Positions 1 through 9,880 are shown, counted from the stretch's first letter. The stretch: 64,000 nucleotides of DNA from Methanococcus maripaludis (GCF_013760955.1 NZ_JACDUL010000004.1:62001-126000); one strand, 5' to 3'. Program-made: numbers and translations. The notes: generated by a model from the letters alone, not told the origin.

Positions 1-1
1 A

Positions 2-568
2 ATTATAATATTGTTGTTTGCATTTATGGTCAGCATTATTGAAAGTGTCGGAGATTACCACGCAATTTCAACAATTGCAAATTTAAAAATTGATGACAAT
101 AAAATAAACAGAGGTATCGCTTCAGAAGGGTTCTCCTGTACTCTTGCAGGTCTTTTTGGTGCATGCGGTACAACGAGTTACTCTGAAAACATCGGGCTTG
201 TTGCACTTACAAAAGTTTCAAGCGTTCAGGTAGTTCAAATCGGTGCTGGAATTTTAATACTTCTTTCGTTAATCCCAAAATTCTCAGGTATTTTGGCATC
301 AATCCCTGCTCCAGTACTCGGGGGGCTTACTACAGCACTCTACGGTATGATCAGCATTACAGGTCTTAAATTGATAAAAGACAAAGTTGAGTTAAACGAC
401 AGAAACACACTCATATTAGCAAGCGCACTTATACTCGGTCTTGGTGCACCGCAACTTCCAGCAGAATTCTTAAGCCTGTTTCCACAGATCGTTTCAAGCA
501 TTTTAGAATCAGGAATGGCAGTTGGTGCAATAACCGCAATATTAATGGACCAGTTATTAAAAAAATAA
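2..568 (+). CDS. NCS2 family uracil/xanthine permease, C-terminal part
   Basis: This is the C-terminal 188 residues of a nucleobase:cation symporter-2 permease; the 5' part lies outside the window. The reading frame is open from base 2. Hydrophobic helices alternate with short loops, and the late-family stretch around GLTTALYGMISITGLKLI is visible. Full NCS2 proteins are usually over 400 residues, so a little under half is present. The uracil phosphoribosyltransferase gene follows after 36 bases on the same strand. That pairing indicates uptake of uracil coupled to conversion to UMP, so the substrate is inferred to be uracil rather than xanthine. Confidence 0.9.
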   Translation: MIILLFAFMVSIIESVGDYHAISTIANLKIDDNKINRGIASEGFSCTLAGLFGACGTTSYSENIGLVALTKVSSVQVVQIGAGILILLSLIPKFSGILASIPAPVLGGLTTALYGMISITGLKLIKDKVELNDRNTLILASALILGLGAPQLPAEFLSLFPQIVSSILESGMAVGAITAILMDQLLKK

Positions 569-604
569 TTATTATGAAATAACTTAAGAAATCGAGGGTG
601 GATT

Positions 605-1300
605 ATGATAAAAGATGAAAGATGGGAAGGAGTTTACTCTTTTGAAGACTCGCCCTATTTGATGGAAACATTAACCGATTTAAGAAAGATTAGTACTGAA
701 AACATATCTTTTAGAAAAGGACTCGTCAGACTTGGAAGATACATGGGCTATGAATTGACAAAAACAATGGAATTTGAAAAAATGCCCATTCAAACACCGT
801 TAGAAAAAACAGAAGGCATTTTTTCAAAAGATAGGAAGAATGTAGTAATTATAACAATTTTAAGAGCTGCATTTCCACTTATGGAGGGGTTAATTAAAAA
901 TTTCGAGTCTGCTAAGGTAGGAATTGTTTCTGCTTCAAGAGGACATGCCCCAGACTTTAAAATAGAGATGAATTATATAAAAGTTCCACAGCTTAACAGT
1001 GAAGATACGGTTATTATCTCTGACCCAATGATTGCGACAGGTTCTACATTAATACGAGTATTAAATGAGTTTAAAGACTCAAAACCAAAACGAATGCTTA
1101 TAGTTGGAGTTCTTGCAGCACCTGAAGGCATAAATGCAGTAAAAGCAGAATTTCCAGACGTTGAAATATTCGTAACAAAAATCGATGAAAAACTAAATAA
1201 AGACGGATATATAGTTCCGGGCCTTGGAGATGCAGGGGATCGTGCATTTGGCGAACCATATAAAGTATCTATGCTCCCGCAGATGCATAACTTGGAATAA
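605..1300 (+). CDS. upp: Uracil phosphoribosyltransferase
   Basis: It converts uracil and PRPP to UMP in pyrimidine salvage, in the cytoplasm. The 231-residue protein has the PRPP-binding motif [11 protein letters not shown] near residues 138-148 and the C-terminal uracil-binding stretch [13 protein letters not shown] near 203-215, both diagnostic for Upp. The ATG is preceded by GAGGGTGGATT, a good ribosome binding site. It is probably cotranscribed with the upstream permease. Length is slightly above the usual 208 or so residues because of an N-terminal extension, as is common in archaea. Confidence 0.96.
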   Translation: MIKDERWEGVYSFEDSPYLMETLTDLRKISTENISFRKGLVRLGRYMGYELTKTMEFEKMPIQTPLEKTEGIFSKDRKNVVIITILRAAFPLMEGLIKNFESAKVGIVSASRGHAPDFKIEMNYIKVPQLNSEDTVIISDPMIATGSTLIRVLNEFKDSKPKRMLIVGVLAAPEGINAVKAEFPDVEIFVTKIDEKLNKDGYIVPGLGDAGDRAFGEPYKVSMLPQMHNLE

Positions 1301-1335
1301 ACATAAAAAACTTTCTATTTCTCTTTTTTAAGTAA

Positions 1336-1344
1336 TTATATATA
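1336..1344 (+). promoter_or_regulatory. TATA element for the antiporter gene
   Basis: TTATATATA lies about 47 bases before the antiporter ATG. It is a good match to the archaeal TATA box, and the spacing leaves a leader of roughly 20 bases containing GGAGGT. No other TATA-like element is as strong in this 90-base gap. Confidence 0.55.
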
Positions 1345-1390
1345 GAATTTACACGTAATGTATTAAAATAGGCTTTTTGGAGGTATAATT

Positions 1391-2968
1391 ATGGATTTTG
1401 GCATATTATCGTTATTGCCGCCAGTTGTTGCAATTGGGCTAGCCTTGATCACAAGAAGAGTTTATATGTCTCTATTCTTGGGTATTTTGGCAGGATCCCT
1501 CCTTTACAACAATTGGAGTATCGTTGCGAGCGCGTCACATATTGTAAATACAATTATAGGCAGTGTTGAATTAACTTCTGTTACAGGCGTTTCTGCATTT
1601 ACTGGCGTTGGAAATCTCTGGAATTTGTTAATTTTGTTATTTTTAGTAATGCTTGGCATATTAATTGCATTGATCACAAGAGCAGGCGGAGCTCTTGCAT
1701 ACGGAAACTGGGCATCTACTAAAATTAAATCTAAAGAAAGTGCAAGCCTTTCAACTTCATTGCTTGGTATCTTATTATTTATTGATGATTATTTCAACTG
1801 TTTAACTGTCGGAACAGTAATGAAACCAATTACTGACAAATTTAAAATCTCAAGAGCAAAACTTGCATACATTATCGATTCGACAGCAGCACCTGTTTGT
1901 ATTTTAATGCCAGTTTCGAGCTGGTTTGCAGCAGTTGTTGGAAATTTGGGGGAATCTGGTGTTGGAAGCGGAGCTCTTTCAAGCATGAGTCCATCAAGTG
2001 TATTTTTTTCAGCGATACTCTACAATACTTACGCCCTTGTTGCATTATTCATGGTTGCAGTTATCATATCCATTAAAAAAATGGATTTTGGTCCAATGAA
2101 AGTTCATGAAAAAGTTGCAGATGAAACGGGTGACTTGTTCAACGGAGATGCGGAAACTGCCGCAATTCAGTCCGAAATTGAACCATTAAGTGGCGGGAAA
2201 ATTTCATACCTAGTATTACCATTAGTAGCCCTCATTTTAGCAATTATCTTTGCATTTATGATTTCTGGCGGTCTTTTCGCAGGTGCCGGAATTATAGAAT
2301 CATTTTTAGGCATGGATGCATCCTGGGGTCTTTTCTGGGGCGGTTTGGTAACTTTAGTATTTACTGCACTCTATTTCATAGTATCAAAAGCAATTCCTGC
2401 AAAAGAAATTGCACACCTCTTTGCAAAAGGTTCAAAATTAATGCTCCCTGCAATTACAATCCTTATTCTTGCATGGTCGCTTGGTTCAGTTATTGGTGAT
2501 CTTGGAACTGGAACGTACCTTTCAGGATTAATTCAAAACAACTTACCGGTTCAGATCTTGCCTGCAATAATCTTCCTTTTATCAGGATTTATGGCATTTT
2601 CAACAGGTACTTCATGGGGTACTTTTGGAATTATGCTTCCAATTGCGGTTCCTATGGCAGTTGGCCTTGGAATGCCCGAATTCGTTGTTCCATTCGTTGC
2701 AGCAGTTCTCGGTGGTGCAATATATGGTGACCACTCATCCCCAATTTCAGACACGACAATCATGAGTTCAACTGGAGCAGGCACAAAACACATTGACCAC
2801 GTTCAAACACAGCTTCCGTACACGACATTAATCGGAATTATGGCATTTTTCGGTTACTTGATCGTTGGATACACTGTAAACTTAGGTTACTGGGTAAGCG
2901 GACTCATTAATCTTGCATTTGTGGCTTCAGCAGTTTACGTTGCAGCAAACTTCCTTTCAAAAAAGTAA
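1391..2968 (+). CDS. NhaC-type Na+/H+ antiporter family protein
   Basis: A 525-residue polytopic membrane protein of the NhaC/ion transporter superfamily, expected to exchange Na+ (or an organic solute) against H+ or Na+. The family motif DDYFNCLTVG near residue 131 and the second-half GTSWGTFGIMLP near 400 are present, as expected for two inverted halves. The start is set by GGAGGTATAATT before the ATG. It has its own TATA box and a T-rich end, so it looks monocistronic. The sequence alone does not separate Na+/H+ from malate/lactate-type exchange. Confidence 0.88.
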   Translation: MDFGILSLLPPVVAIGLALITRRVYMSLFLGILAGSLLYNNWSIVASASHIVNTIIGSVELTSVTGVSAFTGVGNLWNLLILLFLVMLGILIALITRAGGALAYGNWASTKIKSKESASLSTSLLGILLFIDDYFNCLTVGTVMKPITDKFKISRAKLAYIIDSTAAPVCILMPVSSWFAAVVGNLGESGVGSGALSSMSPSSVFFSAILYNTYALVALFMVAVIISIKKMDFGPMKVHEKVADETGDLFNGDAETAAIQSEIEPLSGGKISYLVLPLVALILAIIFAFMISGGLFAGAGIIESFLGMDASWGLFWGGLVTLVFTALYFIVSKAIPAKEIAHLFAKGSKLMLPAITILILAWSLGSVIGDLGTGTYLSGLIQNNLPVQILPAIIFLLSGFMAFSTGTSWGTFGIMLPIAVPMAVGLGMPEFVVPFVAAVLGGAIYGDHSSPISDTTIMSSTGAGTKHIDHVQTQLPYTTLIGIMAFFGYLIVGYTVNLGYWVSGLINLAFVASAVYVAANFLSKK

Positions 2969-2981
2969 CTTGTAATAAAAA

Positions 2982-3005
2982 CTTTCTTTTTTAATTTTTT
3001 ATTTT
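2982..3005 (+). terminator. Poly-T terminator after the antiporter gene
   Basis: A T-rich run (CTTTCTTTTTTAATTTTTTA) begins about 13 bases after the stop codon. Archaeal transcription commonly stops at such oligo-T stretches without a hairpin. The next gene is convergent, so the tract may serve the plus-strand transcript only. Confidence 0.5.
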
Positions 3006-3070
3006 AAAATAAATTATAATTTAAAAATAGAATTATGCGTTAAAAAATTTAAAAAAAAGCATTTTTATAA

Positions 3071-4051
3071 TTATTTAGTTGATTTTTTCTTTTTTTCAAT
3101 AAATTCAAGTAAATCTACGGTATCGCCGATTTTTTCGAGTTCGGATATACTCATGCTTGTTATTTGTTTGTTTTCATTTGTTTTCTTTTCTAAAACGAGT
3201 AGTGAATGGCTGTTTAACATTTTAGAAATCTCATCTACAATCATTGCCTTTCTTCTTATCTCTTCATTCTCAGTTTCCTGAATATTCGTAAATATTATAT
3301 TTTGATTTTCAGCATCTTCACTTTTTGATTCTTCTGCTACCGCATCAAAAGGTGCTTTCGTAGTTTCAAGTAAATTAAAACCCATATCTCCTAAAATATC
3401 GATAACACGTATTTTGAAATCTTCCCCTTCTTTTAAAATCTTTTCAAAAGCTTCTTCACGACTTTTCTGAGATTTTAATCCTTCCATGTAATCAACTATA
3501 TTAATTCCCTTGATTAATGGAACGTCCAGATATTCTTCTATTTTTATCGCAACTTCTGCTGAAGGATTTGCTTCGTTCTGTTCATATTTATATATCGTTT
3601 TTCTTGAAACTCGGGAAATTTCTGCAAGTTCTCCAACTGAGATTTTTAATTTTTCACGGGTTTCCCTTAAAACTGCCCCATCAATGTTTACGAAAAATCC
3701 ACCCCTATTTGCGTAAACTACTGGAGGTTCTCCGGACAATTGATCCCTAAATGTATTGAACGTAACTGCTTTTATACCGTATCTTTCATATACTGCCCCT
3801 TCTTCCATTATGGAGTTTCTCGTACGAGTTCCAATGATTATCGGGACTGCCTGAAGCATTTTTGCGATATTTAACAATTCTTCAGACTGTTCAGTGCTTA
3901 AACTATCTATGTTTTTCAAAATCTTTATTAAAAATCTTAAATCCGCTTTTTTAGCAATTAAATCAAAGCATGACCTTCCAAAAGGCTTTGATATCACAAA
4001 ATGGGACTCATACAGCAGATCAATGCATTCAGAAAGTAAAACTTCTCTCAT
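3071..4051 (-). CDS. Archaeal HTH-type transcriptional regulator (XRE-like HTH)
   Basis: A 326-residue protein of the archaeal 'putative HTH-type transcriptional regulatory protein' family. An N-terminal conserved domain (about 1-120) precedes a Cro/CI-type helix-turn-helix at about 130-185, including the run GELAEISRVSRKTIYKYEQ. The C-terminal half contains charged segments of unknown role. It is transcribed away from the DUF2124 gene, with a 5-bp-arm inverted repeat in the shared promoter region that may be an operator. The target genes cannot be read from the sequence. Confidence 0.85.
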   Translation of the reverse strand: MREVLLSECIDLLYESHFVISKPFGRSCFDLIAKKADLRFLIKILKNIDSLSTEQSEELLNIAKMLQAVPIIIGTRTRNSIMEEGAVYERYGIKAVTFNTFRDQLSGEPPVVYANRGGFFVNIDGAVLRETREKLKISVGELAEISRVSRKTIYKYEQNEANPSAEVAIKIEEYLDVPLIKGINIVDYMEGLKSQKSREEAFEKILKEGEDFKIRVIDILGDMGFNLLETTKAPFDAVAEESKSEDAENQNIIFTNIQETENEEIRRKAMIVDEISKMLNSHSLLVLEKKTNENKQITSMSISELEKIGDTVDLLEFIEKKKKSTK

Positions 4052-4064
4052 AACGATATACCTG

Positions 4065-4081
4065 TGTGGCCATAAACCACA
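4065..4081. promoter_or_regulatory. Inverted repeat in divergent promoter region
   Basis: TGTGG and CCACA are separated by 7 bases and lie 14 bases upstream of the HTH regulator's ATG. Another CCACA occurs about 30 bases further on. The location suits an autoregulatory site, but the arms are short. Confidence 0.3.
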
Positions 4082-4174
4082 TATTTTTAATTCTAAATCT
4101 AATCCACAATGTATATATTTCTTGCGGAAAACGTATATAATATGTTCTAAATATTGACTAGTAATGGTGATAAC

Positions 4175-4651
4175 GTGAAAAAGATAGCAGAAGATAAAGG
4201 AATTTCCTCACAATTAAGACATTTTAAAGCCGTTGTTTCAGAGTACGGGTCTAAAAGCATATTATACAGTGGTTCAAAGGGAGTATGTCTTCCTTTCGCA
4301 CTATTAAATGCTTATGCAGTAAGAACTGTTGAAGAACAGTATTTTAGCCCCGATGCAAAGTTAGATGAACTTTCAAAACTTAATTCTGGAAGTTTGGGAT
4401 ACACATACAACAATTTTGAAAATAATTCAGAATTTAAACCAGACATGCTTGTTTTAATGGGTGGACTTGCGATGCCGCATTCTAAAGTGACCCTTTCTGA
4501 TGTTAACGATTTAATTGAAAAAATAACTCCAAAAAAAGTTGTCGGAATCTGCTTTTCAAGCATATTTCAAAAGGAAAAATGGGATAAAAACATCGACTTT
4601 GATTTAATAATTGATAGCCAGTTAGAACCCGTAACTGTTTATGGGAAATAA
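4175..4651 (+). CDS. DUF2124 family protein
   Basis: A 158-residue protein resembling the DUF2124 family of methanogens, whose function is unknown. The central part (DMLVLMGGLAMPHSKV) and the C-terminal GICFSSIFQKEKW look like an alpha/beta nucleotide- or cofactor-type fold, but no catalytic motif is evident. I place the start at the GTG preceded by GGTGATAAC rather than at the TTG 21 bases upstream, because the latter has no ribosome binding site. It is transcribed divergently from the HTH regulator. Confidence 0.75.
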   Translation: MKKIAEDKGISSQLRHFKAVVSEYGSKSILYSGSKGVCLPFALLNAYAVRTVEEQYFSPDAKLDELSKLNSGSLGYTYNNFENNSEFKPDMLVLMGGLAMPHSKVTLSDVNDLIEKITPKKVVGICFSSIFQKEKWDKNIDFDLIIDSQLEPVTVYGK

Positions 4652-4738
4652 TACTCTTTAAGATTTAATTGTAAATAAATTATAAATAAAATTAAAATAT
4701 GTCTTAAAATTAAATCCTTTTTAAAGCGGTGTAGTCTA

Positions 4739-6136
4739 ATGATAAACCCCCAAATATCATTATTAAACAGTCAAAACTCGGTAAAACTAAAATTTAAAAA
4801 GCTTTTAACTGACTTGAAACGGCTGATACTGTATAGAACTCTGCTTGATGACAAAATAATCGGTTATTTAATAAATATTATCAAAGAACTTGCAGAAGAT
4901 GAACCTAATGAATTAATTGTTGAGAAAAATTACTATGAATTAACTCGTGACTTAATTATAACTGCAGAAACGGAAAATTTTAGTGGAAATATTTTAAAAT
5001 CATATATTATGAATTCAATTTTAAAAGACGAAAATATCTTTGCAAGATCTTGTGAAAAACATAACCACGATCTTGAAAGCCTTTATGAACTTGCATTTAA
5101 AGATATAAGTGTTTTAAAAAGAGTTATGGATATTGATACTAAACATTTGCGAACAATTCTTGATTCAGATGATGAAACTATTGAAAATTATACTCCCACA
5201 CTCTACAAGGATGAAAAAACTATATTTTCGGAATATCGGGAAGAACTTTTAAATATCGATTCAGTTCCTGAACTTTTAGATTCGATAATTGAATATTACT
5301 ATAGAATCGGCTCTGGTGAACTTGTAGATCATGTTGCATTTAAATGGGATGGTAAAAAAGGGCTTTCCGGAATTAAATACTGCGATTTAGCGAGTATGGA
5401 AAGTATTGTTGGATATAATTACCAAAAAGAAATTCTTTTAAAAAATACCTCTGCCTTTATCGAAGGAAATCCTTCAAATAATATTTTACTTGTCGGATCC
5501 CGAGGAACTGGAAAATCGTCCCTTGTAAAATCTCTCGTAAAAGAATATTATCTTGATGGTTTAAGGATTATTGAACTTAAAAAAAGCCAATTGAAAGATT
5601 TTGAATTGATTATAGATCATTTAAGAAATAGAAATAAAAAATTCATAGTTTTCCTTGACGATTTATCATTTGAAGATAATGAAACAGAATACAAAGAATT
5701 GAAATCGATTCTTGAAGGAAGTTTAGAGAAAAAACCTGAAAATGTAATAATTTATGCAACTTCAAACAGGAGGAACCTGATAAAAGAGTCCTGGTCAGAG
5801 CGAGATTCAGATATTCATTCAAACGATTCGATAAATGAAAAAATGTCGCTTTCCGATAGATTTGGAATAACCTTAAGTTTTTATTCGCCAACCCAAGAAG
5901 AATACTTATCCATGGTAAAAAAACTTGCAACAGAAAATGGAATTAACCCATGCAACAAAGATGATGTTAAATTTTACTCAATGAACATTGGAAAATTGTC
6001 AGAGCAGACTGGAATGATTATGGCATGGGAAACACTTCGCGAAGATGCAATAAAATGGGGAATGTCCCAAAACGGTTTTTCTGGAAGAACTGCAAAACAA
6101 TTTATTGATTACATCATCGGAACTTACAAAAATTAA
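4739..6136 (+). CDS. DUF815 family AAA+ ATPase
   Basis: A 465-residue predicted AAA+ ATPase (DUF815/COG2607). Residues 1-200 are a helical N-terminal region. The ATPase core has Walker A GSRGTGKSS near 253-261 and Walker B FIVFLDDLSF near 302-311, followed by a sensor-type YATSNRRNL stretch near 339. The family has no assigned biochemical role that I know. It follows the DUF2124 gene after 87 bases, so cotranscription is possible. The next gene is 389 bases away. Confidence 0.85.
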   Translation: MINPQISLLNSQNSVKLKFKKLLTDLKRLILYRTLLDDKIIGYLINIIKELAEDEPNELIVEKNYYELTRDLIITAETENFSGNILKSYIMNSILKDENIFARSCEKHNHDLESLYELAFKDISVLKRVMDIDTKHLRTILDSDDETIENYTPTLYKDEKTIFSEYREELLNIDSVPELLDSIIEYYYRIGSGELVDHVAFKWDGKKGLSGIKYCDLASMESIVGYNYQKEILLKNTSAFIEGNPSNNILLVGSRGTGKSSLVKSLVKEYYLDGLRIIELKKSQLKDFELIIDHLRNRNKKFIVFLDDLSFEDNETEYKELKSILEGSLEKKPENVIIYATSNRRNLIKESWSERDSDIHSNDSINEKMSLSDRFGITLSFYSPTQEEYLSMVKKLATENGINPCNKDDVKFYSMNIGKLSEQTGMIMAWETLREDAIKWGMSQNGFSGRTAKQFIDYIIGTYKN

Positions 6137-6525
6137 TTCTTTTACATTTTTAGGTGATTTTTAAAGATTTTTTGGAAATATATCTTCAAATAACTATTAA
6201 TTAAAAATTTACTGTACATATAACATTTATTTTACCAATAAATATCATATTTGAATAATTTACGCCAAAAACGGATTAAATCAGTATTACTTTTTTTACA
6301 TATATTTTGTTTTGAAACAGAGGTTTATCCATTTAACCATTATTTTTTAAAAATAAGATTAATTGTATGGTATAAAATTAAATTACGAATTATTATAACT
6401 TTTTACTTAAAATTGACGATTATTATATGATAAATTTAATATTACTTGAAAAATAAAGATTAATTTGATAGTTGGGGGTAGAATAACCTATCTAATACTC
6501 ATCATTTATCACGGAGGGGGTGTAA
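6137..6525. other. Intergenic region before the TPR gene
   Basis: Very AT-rich, with no credible small gene seen. Near its 3' end (about 6468-6493) GATAG and CTATC flank a G-rich loop and could form a short leader hairpin. GGAGGGGGTG directly before the next ATG is an unusually strong ribosome binding site. TATA-like sequence is plentiful, so I do not assign one promoter. Confidence 0.5.
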
Positions 6526-7755
6526 ATGATAAAACTTGTAGTGGCTACTATGGTCATATTATCAATTTTTTTGCCATTGCCAGCAGATGAAAGTAATAGT
6601 TCATACGCTGAAAAGGGAGAACAATACTACCTTGAAAAAGACTATGAACATTCCATAGAATGTTTTGATAAAGCCTTGGAGCTAGATCCAAAAAACACTT
6701 GTTCGTTGGAATATCTAGGAAAATATTATATAAAAACGGGAAATTACAGTAATGCAGAACTTTATTTTACGAGATTACTTGAAATAGAACCTGAAAATGA
6801 AATTGCCCTAAAAAATTTGGGACAGATCTGCATTTTAAATGAAGACTACGAAAAAGCGCTTTATTATTTCAATACTTCGCTTGAAATTGATAATTCTGTT
6901 GGAAAAACGTGGTTTTACAAAGGAGTATGTTTAAAAATGCTTGGAAACTATGACGAATCAGTTGAAGCGTTTGATAAATCTACTGGAAACTATGAAGAAA
7001 TTGTTTTAATTTGGAATGAACTTGGATACATTTACTATCAAAATGAAAAATACGATAAAGCAATTGAATGTTTTGATAAAGCATTGGCATTAGATAGGAA
7101 CTTGAAATATTCTTTCAACGGCAAAGGACTCTGTTATGAAAAAAAAGAACAATATGATCTTGCCATTGAATGTTTTGATAAAGCATTACTTGAAGATGAA
7201 TTTTATTATGATGCCATATACAATAAAGGGATAATCCACTACAACTTAAAAAATTATTCCGTTGCGATCTCTTGCTTTGAAACTGCTCTTGAATTAAATA
7301 ATTCTAACCCATACTGCCATTTCTACAAAGCAGATTCATTAAAAGGCCTTGGAAAATATAATGAAGCAGTTTTAAGCTATAAAAACGCAGTTCAACTAGA
7401 TCCGAAAAATCCCATTTTTTGGAGTGGAATGGGACTTTCGTATAATTATTTGAATGAATACAACCTTTCAATTCAGGCTTATGAAAAAGCAGCTCAATTG
7501 AACCCAAAAGACGATGTTTCGTGGAGCAATCTTGGTTATATGCAATATAAAAATAAAAATTACAGCGAATCAATTTCTTGCTTTGAAACTGCTCTTGAAT
7601 TAAACCCTGAAAATAAATACGCTTGGAATGGACTTGGGAATTCGTACATATTAATTAAAAATTATGAAAAAGCATTGATGTGCTACGAAAAAGCAATTAA
7701 AATAGATCCATTATACGGTGAACCTAAAAAAAGTAAATCATTGATTTTAGCATAA
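6526..7755 (+). CDS. Secreted tetratricopeptide repeat protein
   Basis: A 409-residue protein with a signal-like hydrophobic N-terminus (about 1-20) followed by some eleven tandem 34-residue TPR units filling residues 27-405. The repeat signature is visible many times, for example YDKAIECFDKALALD and YSESISCFETALELNPEN. TPR arrays mediate protein-protein contacts, and the partner is unknown. If the N-terminus is cleaved or anchored, the repeats face outside the membrane. The ribosome binding site GGAGGGGGTG is strong. It is convergent with panE. Confidence 0.88.
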   Translation: MIKLVVATMVILSIFLPLPADESNSSYAEKGEQYYLEKDYEHSIECFDKALELDPKNTCSLEYLGKYYIKTGNYSNAELYFTRLLEIEPENEIALKNLGQICILNEDYEKALYYFNTSLEIDNSVGKTWFYKGVCLKMLGNYDESVEAFDKSTGNYEEIVLIWNELGYIYYQNEKYDKAIECFDKALALDRNLKYSFNGKGLCYEKKEQYDLAIECFDKALLEDEFYYDAIYNKGIIHYNLKNYSVAISCFETALELNNSNPYCHFYKADSLKGLGKYNEAVLSYKNAVQLDPKNPIFWSGMGLSYNYLNEYNLSIQAYEKAAQLNPKDDVSWSNLGYMQYKNKNYSESISCFETALELNPENKYAWNGLGNSYILIKNYEKALMCYEKAIKIDPLYGEPKKSKSLILA

Positions 7756-7763
7756 CTAAAAAA

Positions 7764-8684
7764 TTATTCCTTTTTTGATTTTAAATTTTCAAGGAATTTT
7801 ATCTGTTCAGTAATAAACTCGTTATATGGCGTTTTAATTCCAAATCCTTTTGCACCGGATACCACTGCACCGTTTAAAAAATCTATTTCTGTGATATTTC
7901 CTTTTGAGATATCCTGAAGCATTGAAGAGTGGTGTGCAGCAGTATTTGGAAGCTGAAACTCTTTTAAATATGTTAAATATTCTTCGGGAGTATTCCATGG
8001 GAGAATTACTCCTTTTTTTGAAGTTACTTCAAATATTTCCGATACAATATTTTTAATTATATTCCAAGAGTGTTCATTTGAAAGTTCACCGTAAGGTACA
8101 TTCATAACTGCTCCGAGAGGGTTTAATGCACAGTTGTAAATTGTTTTTGACCATATCGCACCTTGAATATTTTCTGTTTCATTTACAGGTATTCCAGAAC
8201 TTTTTATCAATTTTACAAAAGTTTTTACCGCATTATCAGTTCCATTTGGAAATCTTCCTAGAGTCATCGGCCCCCCCTCTACTGAAACATGGACTTTTGC
8301 ATTCCCCATCCATTCAAAACCCGTTATAATAGTTCCACCAATTATCTTATTGGTGTATCTCGAGATTATTTCTTCGTTTCCGACACCATTTTGGATGCTT
8401 ACAACATTTTTACCTTTTATAATGTCTTTAAACTGCTCGCAGATTGATTCTGTTGCAAGCCCTTTTGAAGATATAATAATATAATCAAAATCGCGTTTTG
8501 GAACACTTTCAGAAGCTTCAAAATTAAAGGTTCCTTCCCCCCATATTCCAGTCATTTTAAAACCAGATTCGCGTATGATTTTTGCATTTCTCTCTCTCGT
8601 TACTGCAAAAACGTCTGCTACTTTTGATAATTTAGCTGCCAAACATAATCCGACAGCACCTGCCCCGATAATCAAAACATTCAT
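7764..8684 (-). CDS. panE: 2-dehydropantoate 2-reductase (ketopantoate reductase)
   Basis: A 306-residue NADPH-dependent reductase that makes pantoate from ketopantoate in coenzyme A synthesis. The Rossmann motif GAGAVG occurs at residues 7-12. SSKGLATE near 72 and SIQNGVGNEE near 96-105 are family blocks, and KTIYNCALNPLGA near 185-197 contains the conserved catalytic Lys. The start ATG follows GAGGG. Only 8 bases separate it from the convergent TPR gene. Confidence 0.92.
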   Translation of the reverse strand: MNVLIIGAGAVGLCLAAKLSKVADVFAVTRERNAKIIRESGFKMTGIWGEGTFNFEASESVPKRDFDYIIISSKGLATESICEQFKDIIKGKNVVSIQNGVGNEEIISRYTNKIIGGTIITGFEWMGNAKVHVSVEGGPMTLGRFPNGTDNAVKTFVKLIKSSGIPVNETENIQGAIWSKTIYNCALNPLGAVMNVPYGELSNEHSWNIIKNIVSEIFEVTSKKGVILPWNTPEEYLTYLKEFQLPNTAAHHSSMLQDISKGNITEIDFLNGAVVSGAKGFGIKTPYNEFITEQIKFLENLKSKKE

Positions 8685-8784
8685 TTAAAAACCCTCGTTT
8701 TACGTAAACTAAATTTAATTTAAATATCTGTAAAAATAGTATTAAAAGATTTAGATAAATAGTTAAAAATAAAAAATGTTTTTC

Positions 8785-8979
8785 TTATTTTAAAATTTCC
8801 TGAACTCGCCCAACAGCCCCATCTTCAAGCCTTACCTTTATTCCGTGTGGGTGGTAGCTTGAATTTGTAAGAATGTCTTTTACAATTCCGGTAGTTAATT
8901 TACCAGTTTTTTGGTCTTTTTTAAGAACTATATTTACTTTTAATCCGGCCGTTATTTCAGACCTATTTTTTCCATTCAT
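8785..8979 (-). CDS. YwbE family protein
   Basis: A 64-residue protein of the YwbE family (DUF2196). GLKVNIVLKKDQKTGKLT and YHPHGIKVRLEDGAVGRVQE are characteristic and suggest a small KOW/SH3-like barrel; its function is unknown. I start at the ATG (MNGKNR, as in bacterial YwbE) rather than the GTG three codons earlier, since that GTGA serves as the ribosome binding site. It directly follows the DMT transporter gene and is probably cotranscribed with it. Confidence 0.82.
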   Translation of the reverse strand: MNGKNRSEITAGLKVNIVLKKDQKTGKLTTGIVKDILTNSSYHPHGIKVRLEDGAVGRVQEILK

Positions 8980-8989
8980 ATCTTTCACA

Positions 8990-9880
8990 TTAAAATTTTA
9001 TTTTTAATTTATCGCCTTTTTCAGAGATATAAACTCCAAACAATACCAAAATTGCACCAAATATCGCATAAAAATTTGGTATATTTTTTAAGATTATTGA
9101 ATCTGCAATCATTGCAACGATTGGGATAAAATAAATCCCGTTATTTGTAGTGCTTGCTCCTGCAAGTCTTATTGACCTATTCCAAAACAAATACGCTATT
9201 GCCGAACAAAAAATTGCAAGGTATAGTACCGCAAGAGTTAATGGCAGATTTAAAAATACCCCTAAATCTAAAGCGCCTTTTGAGCCAAACTCAATTAACA
9301 TGAATGGCACAGACAGTAATGCTCCAATTAACGTTATGTCCCTTGTAACTTTTAAGTTATCGTGTTTTTCAAGCTTTTGAATTACAAAGGTGTAGAGAAC
9401 CCATGAAAGAACTGCTCCAATCATTAACAAATCCCCGATAGGATTTAATTCCAATATCAACCTTCCATTCAATATCAAAACCGAAACTCCAAAAAGTCCG
9501 ATTAAACTTCCGAAGTATTGTATTTTACTTGGAATTCGCCTTTCAACTAAATCTGACACTATCATATAAAATAAGGGTACCGTTGCTGCAATCAATGCTG
9601 CATTAGTTGCAGTAGTGTATTCTAATGCCACGTTTTCAAATATAAAATAGGAAGTAATCCCTAAAAAACCTGCAAACACCAGATTTAAAAAATCTTTTTT
9701 CGAATAACTTGGAAAAGTTCTTATTAAAACAATTAAAATCAGTGCAGCAATTGCAAAACGTATAAATCCCAAGGTAATTGGCGGAATATATACTAAAATG
9801 ATTTTTGTCGCCACAAATGAAACTCCCCAAAAAATTACGGTTAAAAACATTAACAAAATACCTAATGATTTGTCATTCAT
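8990..9880 (-). CDS. EamA/DMT family transporter
   Basis: A 296-residue protein with ten predicted membrane segments arranged as two EamA repeats (about 5-138 and 150-285), typical of drug/metabolite exporters such as RhaT- or YdcZ-like permeases. FWGVSFVATKIIL near residue 18 and FWNRSIRLAGASTTNNGIYFIP near 225-246 are classic family stretches. The substrate is not predictable. It starts at an ATG preceded by GGTGGATTT, with ywbE immediately downstream. Confidence 0.9.
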   Translation of the reverse strand: MNDKSLGILLMFLTVIFWGVSFVATKIILVYIPPITLGFIRFAIAALILIVLIRTFPSYSKKDFLNLVFAGFLGITSYFIFENVALEYTTATNAALIAATVPLFYMIVSDLVERRIPSKIQYFGSLIGLFGVSVLILNGRLILELNPIGDLLMIGAVLSWVLYTFVIQKLEKHDNLKVTRDITLIGALLSVPFMLIEFGSKGALDLGVFLNLPLTLAVLYLAIFCSAIAYLFWNRSIRLAGASTTNNGIYFIPIVAMIADSIILKNIPNFYAIFGAILVLFGVYISEKGDKLKIKF

